From assembly GCA_039683515.1 (NCBI GenBank), contig JBDKRG010000028.1, positions 1-49,146 on the forward strand: a DNA stretch of 49,146 nucleotides, given 5' to 3'. Positions within the stretch are counted from its first letter, which is position 1; every line of letters starts with the position of its first letter. This stretch comes from JAJFUE01 sp039683515 (GTDB taxonomy: Bacteria; Sumerlaeota; Sumerlaeia; MVZB01). Position numbers and translations under genes: made by a program. Shown here piece by piece: positions 32,887-41,320 of the stretch. The notes beneath the pieces were generated by a model. That model was not told where the DNA came from and made no database searches. It saw only the letters and a list, made by a program, of their open reading frames with translations.

Positions 32887-34320
32887 ATGTCGATCAAGAT
32901 CAACCAGAACATTTTCAGCCTGATCTCCCGGCGCAACCTGGAGAAGGCGAGCGAAAATCTGGAGACCTCCTACCAGAGGCTTTCGTCAGGGACCCGCCTG
33001 ACCCGCTCGGCCGACGACCCGGCCGCTATGGCCATCAGCGAACAGGTCCGCTACCAGATCAGCAGCCTCCGTCAGAATCAGGATAACGTCAGCGGGTCGA
33101 TCAGCCTGCTGGGGACGGCCGAGAGCCACGTCTCCGGCATGATCGACACCCTTCAGCGCCTTCGCGAGCTTGCCGTCCAGGGCGCCAGCGACAGCCTCAA
33201 CGCCCAGAACCGCTCGGCGATCCAGAGCGAAATCGACCAGCTCGTGGCCGACCTCGAGGATACCGCCGCCAACTCGCAGTTCTCCGGGCGCCATCTCTTC
33301 AACGGTTCATTCTCCAACATCGCCATGCAGGTCGGCACCGGCACCGGCGACCTCATCCGGCTCGGCTTCGACGATTACCGCACGGCCGGCCTCGGCGCCG
33401 TCAGCCAGGTGACCTCGAGCACCTCGGTCAGCACGTCGGCGATCGCCGCCGGCGCGCTGATGCTCAACGGCATCGCCATCCCCGCGTCCACCAGCGACGG
33501 GCTTTCGACCTCCGCCGCCGACGCCTCGGCGATCGCCAAGGCCACCGCGATCAACTCGGTCGAGGCCAGCACCGGCGTCCATGCCGAGGTCCAGGCGACC
33601 TCGCGGACCGCCACCTCGGCGGTCCAGGCGGTCAACCTCGACGGCGTCACGCGCGGCCTGTGGATCAACGGCGTCGCGATGTGCCCGGTCGTGGTCCAGG
33701 ACGGCGATTCCAGCATGGCGCTCCTCACGCGCATCAACGCCTCCAGCAACCAGACGGGCGTCACCGCCACGCTCGATTCCTCCGGCAGGCTTCGCCTCGA
33801 GGCCGAGGACGGCCGCAACATCCAGATCAAGACCACCGGCAACGTCGCCGACGAGCTCGGCCTCGCCGCCTCCGACGGCGACGTCGACGAAACCGTGACC
33901 GCCAAGATCAAGCTCTCCTCGAGCCGCCCGTTCTCGGTCAACGACACGGCCGGCGCGCTCGGGCTCGCCTCCTCCAGCATGCAGGTCAACCCCGACGTCT
34001 CGACGGCCATCGCCCACGTCAACGTCATCAGCACCGCCTCGGCCAACCAGGCGCTCGAGAGCATCGACACCGCGCTTGCCCAGCTGAGCGATTGCCGCTC
34101 GCGGATCGGCGCCGTGCAAAACCGGCTCGAGTCGCTGACGACCTCGCTGGCCACGCAGGTCGAGGACCTGACCTCGACCGACTCGCGCATCAGCGACACC
34201 GATTTCGCGCTCGAGACGACGCGCTACACCCAGGCGCAGATTCTCCAGGAAGCCGCCATCTCGATCCTGGCGCAGGCCAACACGACGCCGCGCCGGGCGT
34301 TGGAGCTTCTGCAACAGTGA
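32887..34320 (+). CDS. fliC: Flagellin
   Basis: A 477-residue flagellar filament subunit. The start MSIKINQNIFSLISRRNLEK is the standard N-terminus; an upstream in-frame ATG at 32833 adds unrelated residues. Residues 1-140 form the conserved D0/D1 helices (RLSSGTRLTRSADDPAAMAI at 31-50, NSQFSGRHLFNGSF at 129-142). The C-terminus (about 385-477) is the matching helix ending ILAQANTTPRRALELL. Between lies a Ser/Thr/Ala-rich variable region with a flagellin-hook-IN-type motif around 259-312. Two cysteines, C266 and C403, are unusual, since exported flagellins nearly always lack them; C403 sits in the conserved D1 helix (QLSDCRSRIGAVQNR). fliS follows directly. Confidence 0.95.
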   Translation: MSIKINQNIFSLISRRNLEKASENLETSYQRLSSGTRLTRSADDPAAMAISEQVRYQISSLRQNQDNVSGSISLLGTAESHVSGMIDTLQRLRELAVQGASDSLNAQNRSAIQSEIDQLVADLEDTAANSQFSGRHLFNGSFSNIAMQVGTGTGDLIRLGFDDYRTAGLGAVSQVTSSTSVSTSAIAAGALMLNGIAIPASTSDGLSTSAADASAIAKATAINSVEASTGVHAEVQATSRTATSAVQAVNLDGVTRGLWINGVAMCPVVVQDGDSSMALLTRINASSNQTGVTATLDSSGRLRLEAEDGRNIQIKTTGNVADELGLAASDGDVDETVTAKIKLSSSRPFSVNDTAGALGLASSSMQVNPDVSTAIAHVNVISTASANQALESIDTALAQLSDCRSRIGAVQNRLESLTTSLATQVEDLTSTDSRISDTDFALETTRYTQAQILQEAAISILAQANTTPRRALELLQQ

Positions 34321-34387
34321 TTTAAGTTTCAAGGGCCGGCGCCGATAAGGCCAATGCCCCTCATTCCGCCCCGAAAGGGAGATGATC

Positions 34388-34804
34388 ATGGGAACCGCAC
34401 TCTCCAAGGCTTACCTGCTCACCAAGGTCCTGACGGCGTCCAAGATCGAGGTCATCGTCTACCTGTACGAGGGGGCCATCGGCTACCTGCACCGGGCCGC
34501 CGAAGCCCTGCGCGAGGGGCGCCGCGCCCAGTCGATCCAGTTCGTCGACCGCGCGCTGCACATCATCATCGAGCTCAGCGGCAGCCTCAACTACACGACC
34601 GGCGGCCAGATGGCGCTGCGCCTCGACACGATCTACAACCACCTGATCGAGTCGCTGACGCTCGCCAACGCCCGCGCCGACCTCGAGGCCATCGAGTCGT
34701 GCGAGGGGATCCTCGTGATCCTGCACGGCGCGTGGCAGCAGGCCGCCGCCTCCGACGAGCACGTCCAGACCGAGGAGCCCCACCAGCTCCGCGTGTCGGC
34801 GTGA
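34388..34804 (+). CDS. fliS: Flagellin export chaperone FliS
   Basis: A 138-residue, mostly helical protein with the FliS layout: a Y-rich start (SKAYLLTKVLTASKIEVIVYLYEGAIGYLHRAAEAL), then IQFVDRALHIIIELSGSLNYTTGGQMALRLDTIYNHLI. FliS holds newly made flagellin unfolded in the cytoplasm until export through the flagellar type III apparatus. The start at 34388 is preferred over the ATG at 34382 because AAAGGGAG then has an 8-base spacing. It lies 67 bases after flagellin. Confidence 0.93.
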   Translation: MGTALSKAYLLTKVLTASKIEVIVYLYEGAIGYLHRAAEALREGRRAQSIQFVDRALHIIIELSGSLNYTTGGQMALRLDTIYNHLIESLTLANARADLEAIESCEGILVILHGAWQQAAASDEHVQTEEPHQLRVSA

Positions 34805-34868
34805 GATCGATGACGAGCGCGACGCACGAGCACGATTTGTACGCATAACCTGATAAAGGATGACACCG

Positions 34869-35300
34869 ATGGACGCACAGGCCGAGAAGGCGATCGCATT
34901 TCAGCTTCAGCAGGTCAAGGAACTTTACGCGGAGCTGTTCATGCTGCTCGTGCAGTCAATCGCCGAGGACCCGATGGAGCAGGCCATCGGCGCGGTCGAC
35001 CGCTCGATCGAGCAACTGATGTCGTCGATCGACGCGCACATGAAGGATCTGCGCGTGGCGATCGGCGCGGCCGGCCCGCTCGAGCCGGCGCTCGACACCA
35101 ACATCCGGCAGTTTGAGACCCAGTTGCGCCAGGGGCTGGCCAAGATGGCCGACGCCGTCAAGCGCCGCAGCGAGGAACTGAGCGCCGCGCGCGAGAGGCT
35201 CAAGGAGCGCCTGCGCATGGTGCAGCTGAAGGGGCGCGGCGCTCAGGGCTACCGCCGCCGCCAGGCGCCGATCGCGCGCCTCATCGAATCCCAGATCTGA
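34869..35300 (+). CDS. Unrecognised helical protein in the flagellin-fliS operon
   Basis: A 143-residue, predicted all-helical protein (MDAQAEKAIAFQLQQVKELY ... ERLKERLRMVQLKGRGAQGY). The C-terminal half has heptad character (KMADAVKRRSEELSAARERL) and ends in a very basic tail (GRGAQGYRRRQAPIARLIESQI). Start 34869 is preferred over 34860 because AAGG then has a usable spacing. Small helical proteins in this place are often export chaperones such as FliT or FlgN, but I see no clear family motif. It ends just before a strong terminator, so flagellin, fliS and this gene look like one transcript. Candidate new flagellar accessory protein. Confidence 0.75.
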   Translation: MDAQAEKAIAFQLQQVKELYAELFMLLVQSIAEDPMEQAIGAVDRSIEQLMSSIDAHMKDLRVAIGAAGPLEPALDTNIRQFETQLRQGLAKMADAVKRRSEELSAARERLKERLRMVQLKGRGAQGYRRRQAPIARLIESQI

Positions 35301-35322
35301 TTTTCAGACCGACCAACGCGAC

Positions 35323-35365
35323 AAATCCGGCGGATTCAACCTCTCCGATCCGCCGGATTTACTTT
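35323..35365 (+). terminator. Terminator of the flagellin operon
   Basis: AAATCCGGCGGA (35323-35334) and TCCGCCGGATTT (35349-35360) form a perfect 12-bp stem, followed by ACTTTTT. The right arm overlaps the last codon and stop of the convergent methyltransferase gene at 35359. Confidence 0.92.
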
Positions 35366-36048
35366 TTCCGGCAGTGGTAGACGAGGAAGCTTTCGTTCGG
35401 GTTGGCTTTCGAAAGGATCTCGAATCCGGCCCGCTCCAGCAGCCCTTCCATGATCCAGTCATAGGTCGAAAATTCCTGGGCCACGTGGCGCGAGGCTTCT
35501 TTTCGCATCCCCGGGAACGCGCCGGAGAAGCGCTCGAAAACCTTCTCGGGCTCCTCGGCCGAAGAGAACACGACGTCGCGCAGGATGAACTGGCCGCCTT
35601 GCTTCAGCGCGCGCGCGATGTTGCGCAGCGCGACGAATTTCCACGCGTCGGGCAGGTGGTGGAGCGCCGCCCCCGAGACCGCCGCGTCGAAACCCGCCTC
35701 GGGCAGGTCCATCGTCAGGAAGCCCGAGTGCTGCGTCCGGATCTCCGGCAGCCCCTCGTCGCCGGCCTTCTTCTTCACGTATTCGAGCATGATCGGCGAG
35801 ACGTCGACGGCCGTGACCTTCATCCCGGCCGAGGCGGCCGCGCGCGCGAACCGGCCCGTGCCGCAGCCGATTTCGAGGACCGCCGCCCCCGCCGCCGGCA
35901 GGTTCAGCATGCCGAGCATCTGGCGGTTTTCGGCGTTCACGTCGCGGAACGTCCCCATCCGGTTGTCGTAGATCTCGACCTGCGCGAGGTCGGCGTAATC
36001 GGTCCCCACCTGCTGCATTTCGTTCCACTGCCAATCGGGCCTGTTCAT
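35359..36048 (-). CDS. Class I SAM-dependent methyltransferase
   Basis: A 229-residue enzyme. The start at 36048 follows AAGGAG at 6 bases; another ATG directly precedes it. Motif I is VLEIGCGTGRFARA (about residues 57-70), motif II ...VTAVDVSP (acidic D binding the ribose), and the post-motif block FDAAVSGAALHHLPD is typical of small-molecule methyltransferases. The last part (FSTYDWIMEGLLERAGFEIL) is the usual end of the fold. The substrate is unknown. It lies 16 bases after the ClC gene on the same strand, so mnmG, the channel and this gene are probably one operon. Confidence 0.88.
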   Translation of the reverse strand: MNRPDWQWNEMQQVGTDYADLAQVEIYDNRMGTFRDVNAENRQMLGMLNLPAAGAAVLEIGCGTGRFARAAASAGMKVTAVDVSPIMLEYVKKKAGDEGLPEIRTQHSGFLTMDLPEAGFDAAVSGAALHHLPDAWKFVALRNIARALKQGGQFILRDVVFSSAEEPEKVFERFSGAFPGMRKEASRHVAQEFSTYDWIMEGLLERAGFEILSKANPNESFLVYHCRKK

Positions 36049-36064
36049 CATGGACTCCTTCGCA

Positions 36065-37831
36065 TCAGACGGATTCGGTGAATCGGTAATACGCGTCGAG
36101 CACGTCCTGGCGCGAGACAACGCCGATAAACTCGGCGTTCTTGGCGGCCGACGCGAACACGGGCAGGGCTTCGCTGTCGACGTTGCTGAACGCCGCGAGC
36201 GCCGAGCGCATCGTCATCTCCGAGTGCAGCCGCGGGATGAACGCGTCGACGATGTCCGAGAGCACCAGCAGCCGCGCCAGCTCGTCCTCGGAGATGGCCA
36301 TGCGCATTTCGTGCAGGGAGATGATGCCGAGGAACGTGCGGTCGCGCCGGACGACGAACCAGCGCGCCGGGCACGTCTTGCAGTGCTCGAGCGCCTCGCC
36401 GACCGACATCGAGGCCGGCAGCTCCTCGTAATGGTCGAGCATTTTGATCGACCCGATTTTGATGAGGCTCAGCGGATCGAGTTGCCGCGACCTGTCGAGG
36501 TCGATCCCCGAGCGCAGCATGTCGTGCGTGTAGACCGAGCCGATCCGGAACCGCTGCACGACGAACCCGCTCAGGGCCACGGTCGTGATGAGCGGCATCA
36601 GGATGTCGGTCCGGTAGGCGGTGTGGCGCAGCGCGAGCATGATCGCGGTGAACGGCGCGCCGAGGGCGCCGCTGATCAGCCCGGCCACGCCCATGACCGC
36701 GTACGGCACGGCCGAGGCGGTCCAGCCCCACCCGGTCGAGACCAGCCCGAACGCCGCGCCGCCCATCACGCCGATGAACACCGCCGGGGCGAACGAGCCG
36801 CCGGGATTGCCCGATCCGAGCGTGATCCCCGTGGCCAGAATCTTGAGGATGAGCAGGCTCACGAGCAGCATGAGGCCGACCCCTTCGGGCCTGGCGATGA
36901 CGCGCGACATCCAGTCGTAGCCCTCGCCCATGACCCGGGGGAAAAACACGCCGATCAGGCCGACCAGCAGGCCGCCCAGCGCCGGCTTCAGCCACATCGG
37001 GCCGGATACTTTCTTCAGGCGTCGATGGCACAGGCTCAGGCCGCGGATGTAGACGATCGAAACGATGCCGCACAGCAGCCCGAACACGATGAACAGCGGC
37101 AGCTCGCGCTGCGGGATCAGGAACGGCTGGACGGCGATCGCCATGTTGTCGCCGAGGCACGCGTGCGCGATCACCGACGACACCACCGACGCGATCGCGA
37201 TCGGCGTGAACGACGCGACGTCGTAGTTGCGCAGGATGACTTCGAGCGCGAAGAAGATGCCGGCAATCGGCGCGTTGAACACGGCGCTGATGCCGGCCGC
37301 CACGCCCGCGCCGATCATGGTCTTGATCAGGCGCGAGGGCATGTTGACCAGCCGGCCCAGATGGCTGCCCGTGATCGAGCCGATCTCGGCGATCGGCCCC
37401 TCGGGGCCTGCCGACCCGCCGGTGGCCAGCGTGATCGTCGCCAGCGCCGACGGCACCGCCATCCTGAGCTTGAAATGCGGCTGCCCCGAGGCGACCGACT
37501 GCATGATGGCCGGCACGCCGTGAGTCCCCTTGAACTTGCCGAGCTTGTAAATCAAAAAGCCCGTGAAAAGGCCGCCGACGGCCGGCATGACGAGCCGCTT
37601 GAGCGCCGCGATCGAGAAAATTTGCAGCTGGCCCGGCTCGCCGTGGAACGGGAACAGGATGCGTTCGCCCCAGATCGCGCTCAGTCGGAACCCGACCGTC
37701 ACGAGCCCGGTCGCCGCCCCGACCACCGCGCCCATGATCATCAGGAACGTGAACCGGCTGATCGCGAACGTCCGGCCCGCAACCGTGATCTGCATCTTGC
37801 CGACGGCTGAATTGGATTCGCCGCCGTTCAT
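36065..37831 (-). CDS. ClC-family chloride channel/transporter with CBS domains
   Basis: A 588-residue membrane protein with the ClC fold over residues about 25-430. Signature loops: GTHGVP (in place of GSGIP), GPEGPIAEIGS with the gating glutamate, and GSGNPGGSFAPAV (the G-x-F-x-P loop). A cytoplasmic tail (about 445-588) contains two CBS-like halves (SMSVGEALEHCKTCPARWFVV and MTMRSALAAFSNVDSEALPVF). Family members exchange chloride for protons or pass anions, and the tail senses nucleotides or ionic strength. The glutamate is kept, so exchange is likely. Its start overlaps the mnmG stop by ATGA, implying translational coupling. Confidence 0.92.
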   Translation of the reverse strand: MNGGESNSAVGKMQITVAGRTFAISRFTFLMIMGAVVGAATGLVTVGFRLSAIWGERILFPFHGEPGQLQIFSIAALKRLVMPAVGGLFTGFLIYKLGKFKGTHGVPAIMQSVASGQPHFKLRMAVPSALATITLATGGSAGPEGPIAEIGSITGSHLGRLVNMPSRLIKTMIGAGVAAGISAVFNAPIAGIFFALEVILRNYDVASFTPIAIASVVSSVIAHACLGDNMAIAVQPFLIPQRELPLFIVFGLLCGIVSIVYIRGLSLCHRRLKKVSGPMWLKPALGGLLVGLIGVFFPRVMGEGYDWMSRVIARPEGVGLMLLVSLLILKILATGITLGSGNPGGSFAPAVFIGVMGGAAFGLVSTGWGWTASAVPYAVMGVAGLISGALGAPFTAIMLALRHTAYRTDILMPLITTVALSGFVVQRFRIGSVYTHDMLRSGIDLDRSRQLDPLSLIKIGSIKMLDHYEELPASMSVGEALEHCKTCPARWFVVRRDRTFLGIISLHEMRMAISEDELARLLVLSDIVDAFIPRLHSEMTMRSALAAFSNVDSEALPVFASAAKNAEFIGVVSRQDVLDAYYRFTESV

Positions 37832-39744
37832 GAGCCGAGGCTTCCCTTGAGGTGGATCATGACGAGCGCCAGGTCGGTCGAGTTGATCCCGGCGATGCGC
37901 CCGGCCTGCCCGAACGTCGCCGGCCGGAAGCGCGCGAGCTTCTCGCCGGCCTCGGCGCGCAGGCCGCGGATCCTTTTGTAGTCGATTTCGTGCGGGAGCG
38001 GGCGCTCCTCCATGCGGCGCATGCGCTCGACCTGCTCGATCTGCTTTTTGATATAGCCGGCATACTTGAACTGGAGCATGACCTGCCGGCGGGCGCGCTC
38101 GAGCTCGCGCGGCTCGAGCCCGTCGTGGTCGTCATGGTCATCGATAAAGAGGCCGGCGGCGGCGACGGCTTCCGTCGTGACTTCCGGCCGCGCCATGAAC
38201 TGCGCGCCGCCGGCCTGCCGCTCGGGGATCGGGAGGCCCGCCGCGGCGAACTCCTCGCGCGGGACGCGTTCGGGGATGAACGTCATCGCCTCGATGCGTT
38301 CGGTCTCGGCGCCCACGCGCTCCCGGTAGCGCTCGAACTTCTCCCAGCGCTCGTCGCCGATCAGCCCCGCGCGGCGGCCGTAAGGCGTCAGGCGCAGGTC
38401 GGCCGTGTCGTGGCGCAGCAGGAGCCGGTACTCGGCGCGGCTCGTGAACATGCGGTACGGCTCGCGGTGCTCCATCGTGATGAGGTCGTCGATCAGCACG
38501 CCGATGTAGGCCTCGTCGCGGCGCAGGACGAGCGGCTCCCGCCCCTTGAGCGCCAGCGCGGCGTTGAGCCCGGCCATGAGCCCCTGCGCGGCCGCCTCCT
38601 CGTAGCCCGACGTCCCGTTGATCTGCCCCGCGAAATACAGGCCCGCGACCGGCTTGGACTCGAGCGTCGGCCACAGCTGCAGCGGCGGGCAATACGTGTA
38701 TTCGACGGCGTAGCCGGGCTTGAGGAACTCGACATGCTCGAGCCCCGGCACCGACCGCACCATCGCGTCCTGCACGTCCTCGGGCAGGCTCGTCGGCATC
38801 CCGTTGGGGTAGATCGAATCGTTGCCGAGGCTTTCGGGCTCGAGGAAGATCTGGTGGCGCTCCTTCTCGGGGAAGCGCACGACCTTGTCCTCGATCGACG
38901 GGCAGTAGCGCGGCCCGACACCCTGGATCACCCCCGTATACAGCGGCGAGCGGTCGAGGCCGCCGCGGATGATCTCGTGCGTGCGGGCGTTGGTGTAGCC
39001 GATGTGGCAGGCGACCTGCGGCCGCTCGATCCTGTCGGTCATGAATGAAAACGGCGGCGGCGGCTCGTCGCCCGGCTGGCGCTCGAACCGGCTCCAGTCG
39101 ATCGTCCCGGCGCGCAGGCGCGGCGGCGTGCCGGTCTTCAAGCGGCCGGTCTCGAACCCCGCGCGCTTGAGCGCATCGCCCAGCCCGACGGCCGACTTCT
39201 CGCCGAGCCGCCCCGCCGGAAAATGCGTGAGACCAATATGAATGAGGCCGTCGAGGAACGTGCCGGTCGTCAGGACGACGGCGCGGGCGCGAACCGGCTC
39301 GGGTGGATCTTGATCACCCGCATCGACCATCACGCCGGCGATGCGGCCGCGCTCGACGATGAGGTTGACGGCGGTGCCGGCGGCGAGCGTCAGGTTGGGC
39401 GTCGCCCGCATCCGCTCGCGCATCCACGCGTTGTAGGCGGGCTTGTCGCACTGGGCGCGGGGGGCCTGGACGGCCGGACCCTTGCGCGTGTTGAGAATCC
39501 GGAACTGAATGCCGTTGGCGTCGGTCGCGACGGCCTGGATGCCGCCGAGGGCGTCGATCTCGCGAACGAGGTGCCCCTTGGCGAGGCCGCCCATCGAGGG
39601 GTTGCAGGACATCAAGGCCACGTGGCTCGGGTCGATCGTGAGGAGCAGCGTCGCCAACCCGAGCCGCGCGCACGCATGCGCGGCCTCGCATCCCGCATGG
39701 CCCGCCCCGACGACGATCACGTCATATGTTCCACTCAGCGACAC
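37828..39744 (-). CDS. mnmG: tRNA uridine 5-carboxymethylaminomethyl modification enzyme MnmG
   Basis: A 638-residue flavoenzyme. The FAD site is VVGAGHAGCEAA (11-22). The family catalytic cysteine is C47 in ALMSCNPSMGGLAKG, with the second at YCPSIEDK. Other landmarks are TGTFLDGLIHIG, GRLKTGTPPRL, YCPPLQLWP, GYEEAAAQGLMAG and the C-terminal RIRGL and INSTDLALVMIHLK. With MnmE it modifies U34 of several tRNAs. Length is near the usual 620-640. mnmE is not adjacent. It heads an operon with a ClC channel (4-base overlap) and a methyltransferase. Confidence 0.98.
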   Translation of the reverse strand: MSLSGTYDVIVVGAGHAGCEAAHACARLGLATLLLTIDPSHVALMSCNPSMGGLAKGHLVREIDALGGIQAVATDANGIQFRILNTRKGPAVQAPRAQCDKPAYNAWMRERMRATPNLTLAAGTAVNLIVERGRIAGVMVDAGDQDPPEPVRARAVVLTTGTFLDGLIHIGLTHFPAGRLGEKSAVGLGDALKRAGFETGRLKTGTPPRLRAGTIDWSRFERQPGDEPPPPFSFMTDRIERPQVACHIGYTNARTHEIIRGGLDRSPLYTGVIQGVGPRYCPSIEDKVVRFPEKERHQIFLEPESLGNDSIYPNGMPTSLPEDVQDAMVRSVPGLEHVEFLKPGYAVEYTYCPPLQLWPTLESKPVAGLYFAGQINGTSGYEEAAAQGLMAGLNAALALKGREPLVLRRDEAYIGVLIDDLITMEHREPYRMFTSRAEYRLLLRHDTADLRLTPYGRRAGLIGDERWEKFERYRERVGAETERIEAMTFIPERVPREEFAAAGLPIPERQAGGAQFMARPEVTTEAVAAAGLFIDDHDDHDGLEPRELERARRQVMLQFKYAGYIKKQIEQVERMRRMEERPLPHEIDYKRIRGLRAEAGEKLARFRPATFGQAGRIAGINSTDLALVMIHLKGSLGS

Positions 39745-39821
39745 GCCCGTTCATCCTTCGCCCGCCGCATGGAGGCAGGCAGCCGATTTTAGAACAATGA
39801 CAGGGTGGGACGCAATGCAGT

Positions 39822-39894
39822 AGCCCGAGCGTCGGCGAGGGACTTGGAGTGAAAATCAAGGCGCCGGCTTCGGCGAACCCGGCCTACAGTTTCG
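39822..39894. repeat. Dispersed-word spacer (AGCCCGAGCGTCGGCGAGGG, GAACCCGGCCTAC)
   Basis: TAGCCCGAGCGTCGGCGAGG followed by GACTTGGAG, then CGCCGGCTTCGGCGAACCCG and GCCTACAG. The second block has an internal CGCCG/CGGCG hairpin. Both are words that I recall as frequent in spacers of related uncultured genomes. They lie beside and just into the 3' end of the glycosyltransferase gene. Confidence 0.45.
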
Positions 39895-40792
39895 GCACGC
39901 TCGCCCGCGTCTTGCGGTCGGCGCGCCATGCATGCCAGTTTTTCAGCCCATGCCAATACGCGCGCAGGATCGGGACGGCGCGCCCCTCGCCGACGAACTG
40001 GATGAGCCACTTGAGCTCGGCGCGGAAGGCGGCTTTCTTGCCGAACGGCACGCCGTTGAGCGCGACGAAGCGCAGCCGGTTTTTCGTGTAGTTGTAAATG
40101 AATTTGGGGCTGCCGACGCCCTGCGTTTGCGACTCGTGGTGGACGAGCCACGCGCGCGGCTCGTACCAGATCCGCCAGCCGGCGCGCGCGAGCCGCCGTT
40201 GCAGGTCGGTTTCCTCGAAGTAGATCGGGAAGAAACCGGGGTCGAGCAGGCCGACCTCCTCGAGCGCCGCGCGGCGCAGCGCCAGGGCCGCGCCGGTCAC
40301 GTAGTCGCGCTCGCCGGGCTCGTCCCACTGGCCGGTGTCGGGCTCGCGCGCGCCGATGTGGCCCGTGTTGCCGTTGGCGAAGATCACGCCGCCGGCGTGC
40401 TGGATCGTCTTGCGGTCGGGGTAGAAGAGCTTGCAGCCGGCCGCGCCGATCTTCGGGTCGGCGTCGAACGTCGCGCAGAGCTTGGCGAGGCAGTCGGGCG
40501 GGACCTCGGTGTCGTCGTTGAGGAGCAGGAAGATCTCGCCGCGCGCGGCCTGCATCCCCACGTTGTTGCCTCCCGCGAATCCCAAATTGCTCCCGGTCTG
40601 GATGAGCCGGGCGTTGGGGAAATCGCGCCGAACGAGCTCCGGCGTCGAGTCCGAGGAGCCGTTGTCGATGACAATGATTTCGAAATCGATCCCCTCGCTG
40701 GCCGACAACGACGACAGGCAAGCCGGCAAAACCCGCTCCCCGTTGAGCGAACAGACGATGACGGACAGTTTGGGGGAAGTTGAGCCGGACAT
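39884..40792 (-). CDS. Family 2 glycosyltransferase
   Basis: A 302-residue GT-A enzyme. It has KLSVIVCSLNGERVLPACLSSL at the N-terminus, the nucleotide-binding VIDNGSSDSTPELV, SNLGFAGGNNVGMQAARGE, the metal site LLNDDTEVPP and the catalytic-region FFPIYFEETDLQRRLARAGW. These are typical of rhamnosyl- or related transferases that build surface polysaccharides from nucleotide sugars on the cytoplasmic face. The acceptor and sugar are unknown. It lies 28 bases after ndk and may be co-transcribed with the plsX group. A 9-base-period tract (40796-40818) separates the two. Confidence 0.92.
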   Translation of the reverse strand: MSGSTSPKLSVIVCSLNGERVLPACLSSLSASEGIDFEIIVIDNGSSDSTPELVRRDFPNARLIQTGSNLGFAGGNNVGMQAARGEIFLLLNDDTEVPPDCLAKLCATFDADPKIGAAGCKLFYPDRKTIQHAGGVIFANGNTGHIGAREPDTGQWDEPGERDYVTGAALALRRAALEEVGLLDPGFFPIYFEETDLQRRLARAGWRIWYEPRAWLVHHESQTQGVGSPKFIYNYTKNRLRFVALNGVPFGKKAAFRAELKWLIQFVGEGRAVPILRAYWHGLKNWHAWRADRKTRASVPKL

Positions 40793-40795
40793 TTT

Positions 40796-40818
40796 AACCG
40801 CCAGGACGCCAGGAGCGC
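40796..40818. repeat. 9-base-period tract (ACCGCCAGG/ACGCCAGGA)
   Basis: AACCGCCAGGACGCCAGGAG directly follows the ndk stop. Two clear units of nine and part of a third. Same family as 48242-48271. Confidence 0.6.
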
Positions 40819-40820
40819 GC

Positions 40821-41228
40821 TTAGATGTTGTCCCCGAACCACAGCTTGATTTCGCGATCGGCGCTGGCGAGGGAGTCCGAGCCGTGGACGAGGTTCTCGG
40901 TGGCGTGCAGGGCCAGGTCGCCGCGGATCGTCCCGGGCAGCGCCTTCGTGAAGTCGGTCGCGCCCATCATGAGCCGCACGACCTCGACCGCCTTGGCCCC
41001 CTCGATGATCATCGCCACGACCGGCCCCGACAGGATGAACTTCTCGAGGCGCGGGTAGAATTCCTTCTCCAGGTGCTCGGCGTAGTGCTTGCGCGACAGC
41101 TCCTGCGTCACCTGGCGCATCTCGAGGGCGGCGATGCGCAGCCCCTTGCGCTCGAACCGCGAGATGATTTCGCCGACGAGGCAGCGCTTGACGGCGTCGG
41201 GCTTGATCAGGACCAGGGTGCGTTCCAT
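40821..41228 (-). CDS. ndk: Nucleoside diphosphate kinase
   Basis: A 135-residue enzyme that transfers the gamma-phosphate between nucleoside triphosphates and diphosphates through a phosphohistidine. It has ERTLVLIKPDAVKR at the N-terminus, the kinase loop, and the active-site NLVHGSDS with H115. Length is normal. It is separated from plsX by a repetitive ATCGGAAA spacer, so it may have its own promoter. Confidence 0.98.
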   Translation of the reverse strand: MERTLVLIKPDAVKRCLVGEIISRFERKGLRIAALEMRQVTQELSRKHYAEHLEKEFYPRLEKFILSGPVVAMIIEGAKAVEVVRLMMGATDFTKALPGTIRGDLALHATENLVHGSDSLASADREIKLWFGDNI

Positions 41229-41239
41229 ATGGAAAAATC

Positions 41240-41308
41240 CTTAATCGGAAAGAATCGGAAATAAATTCGAAACAATCGGAAAAAGGCGGAAGAATCGGAA
41301 AGAATTGT
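41240..41308. repeat. AATCGGAAAG simple repeat
   Basis: Units AATCGGAAAG / AATCGGAAAT / ATTCGAAACA / AATCGGAAAA recur with a period of about 10 bases across the plsX-ndk gap. No gene is possible here. AACAATCGG and TTGTTCC could pair weakly. Confidence 0.7.
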
Positions 41309-41320
41309 TCCGACGCCCGT

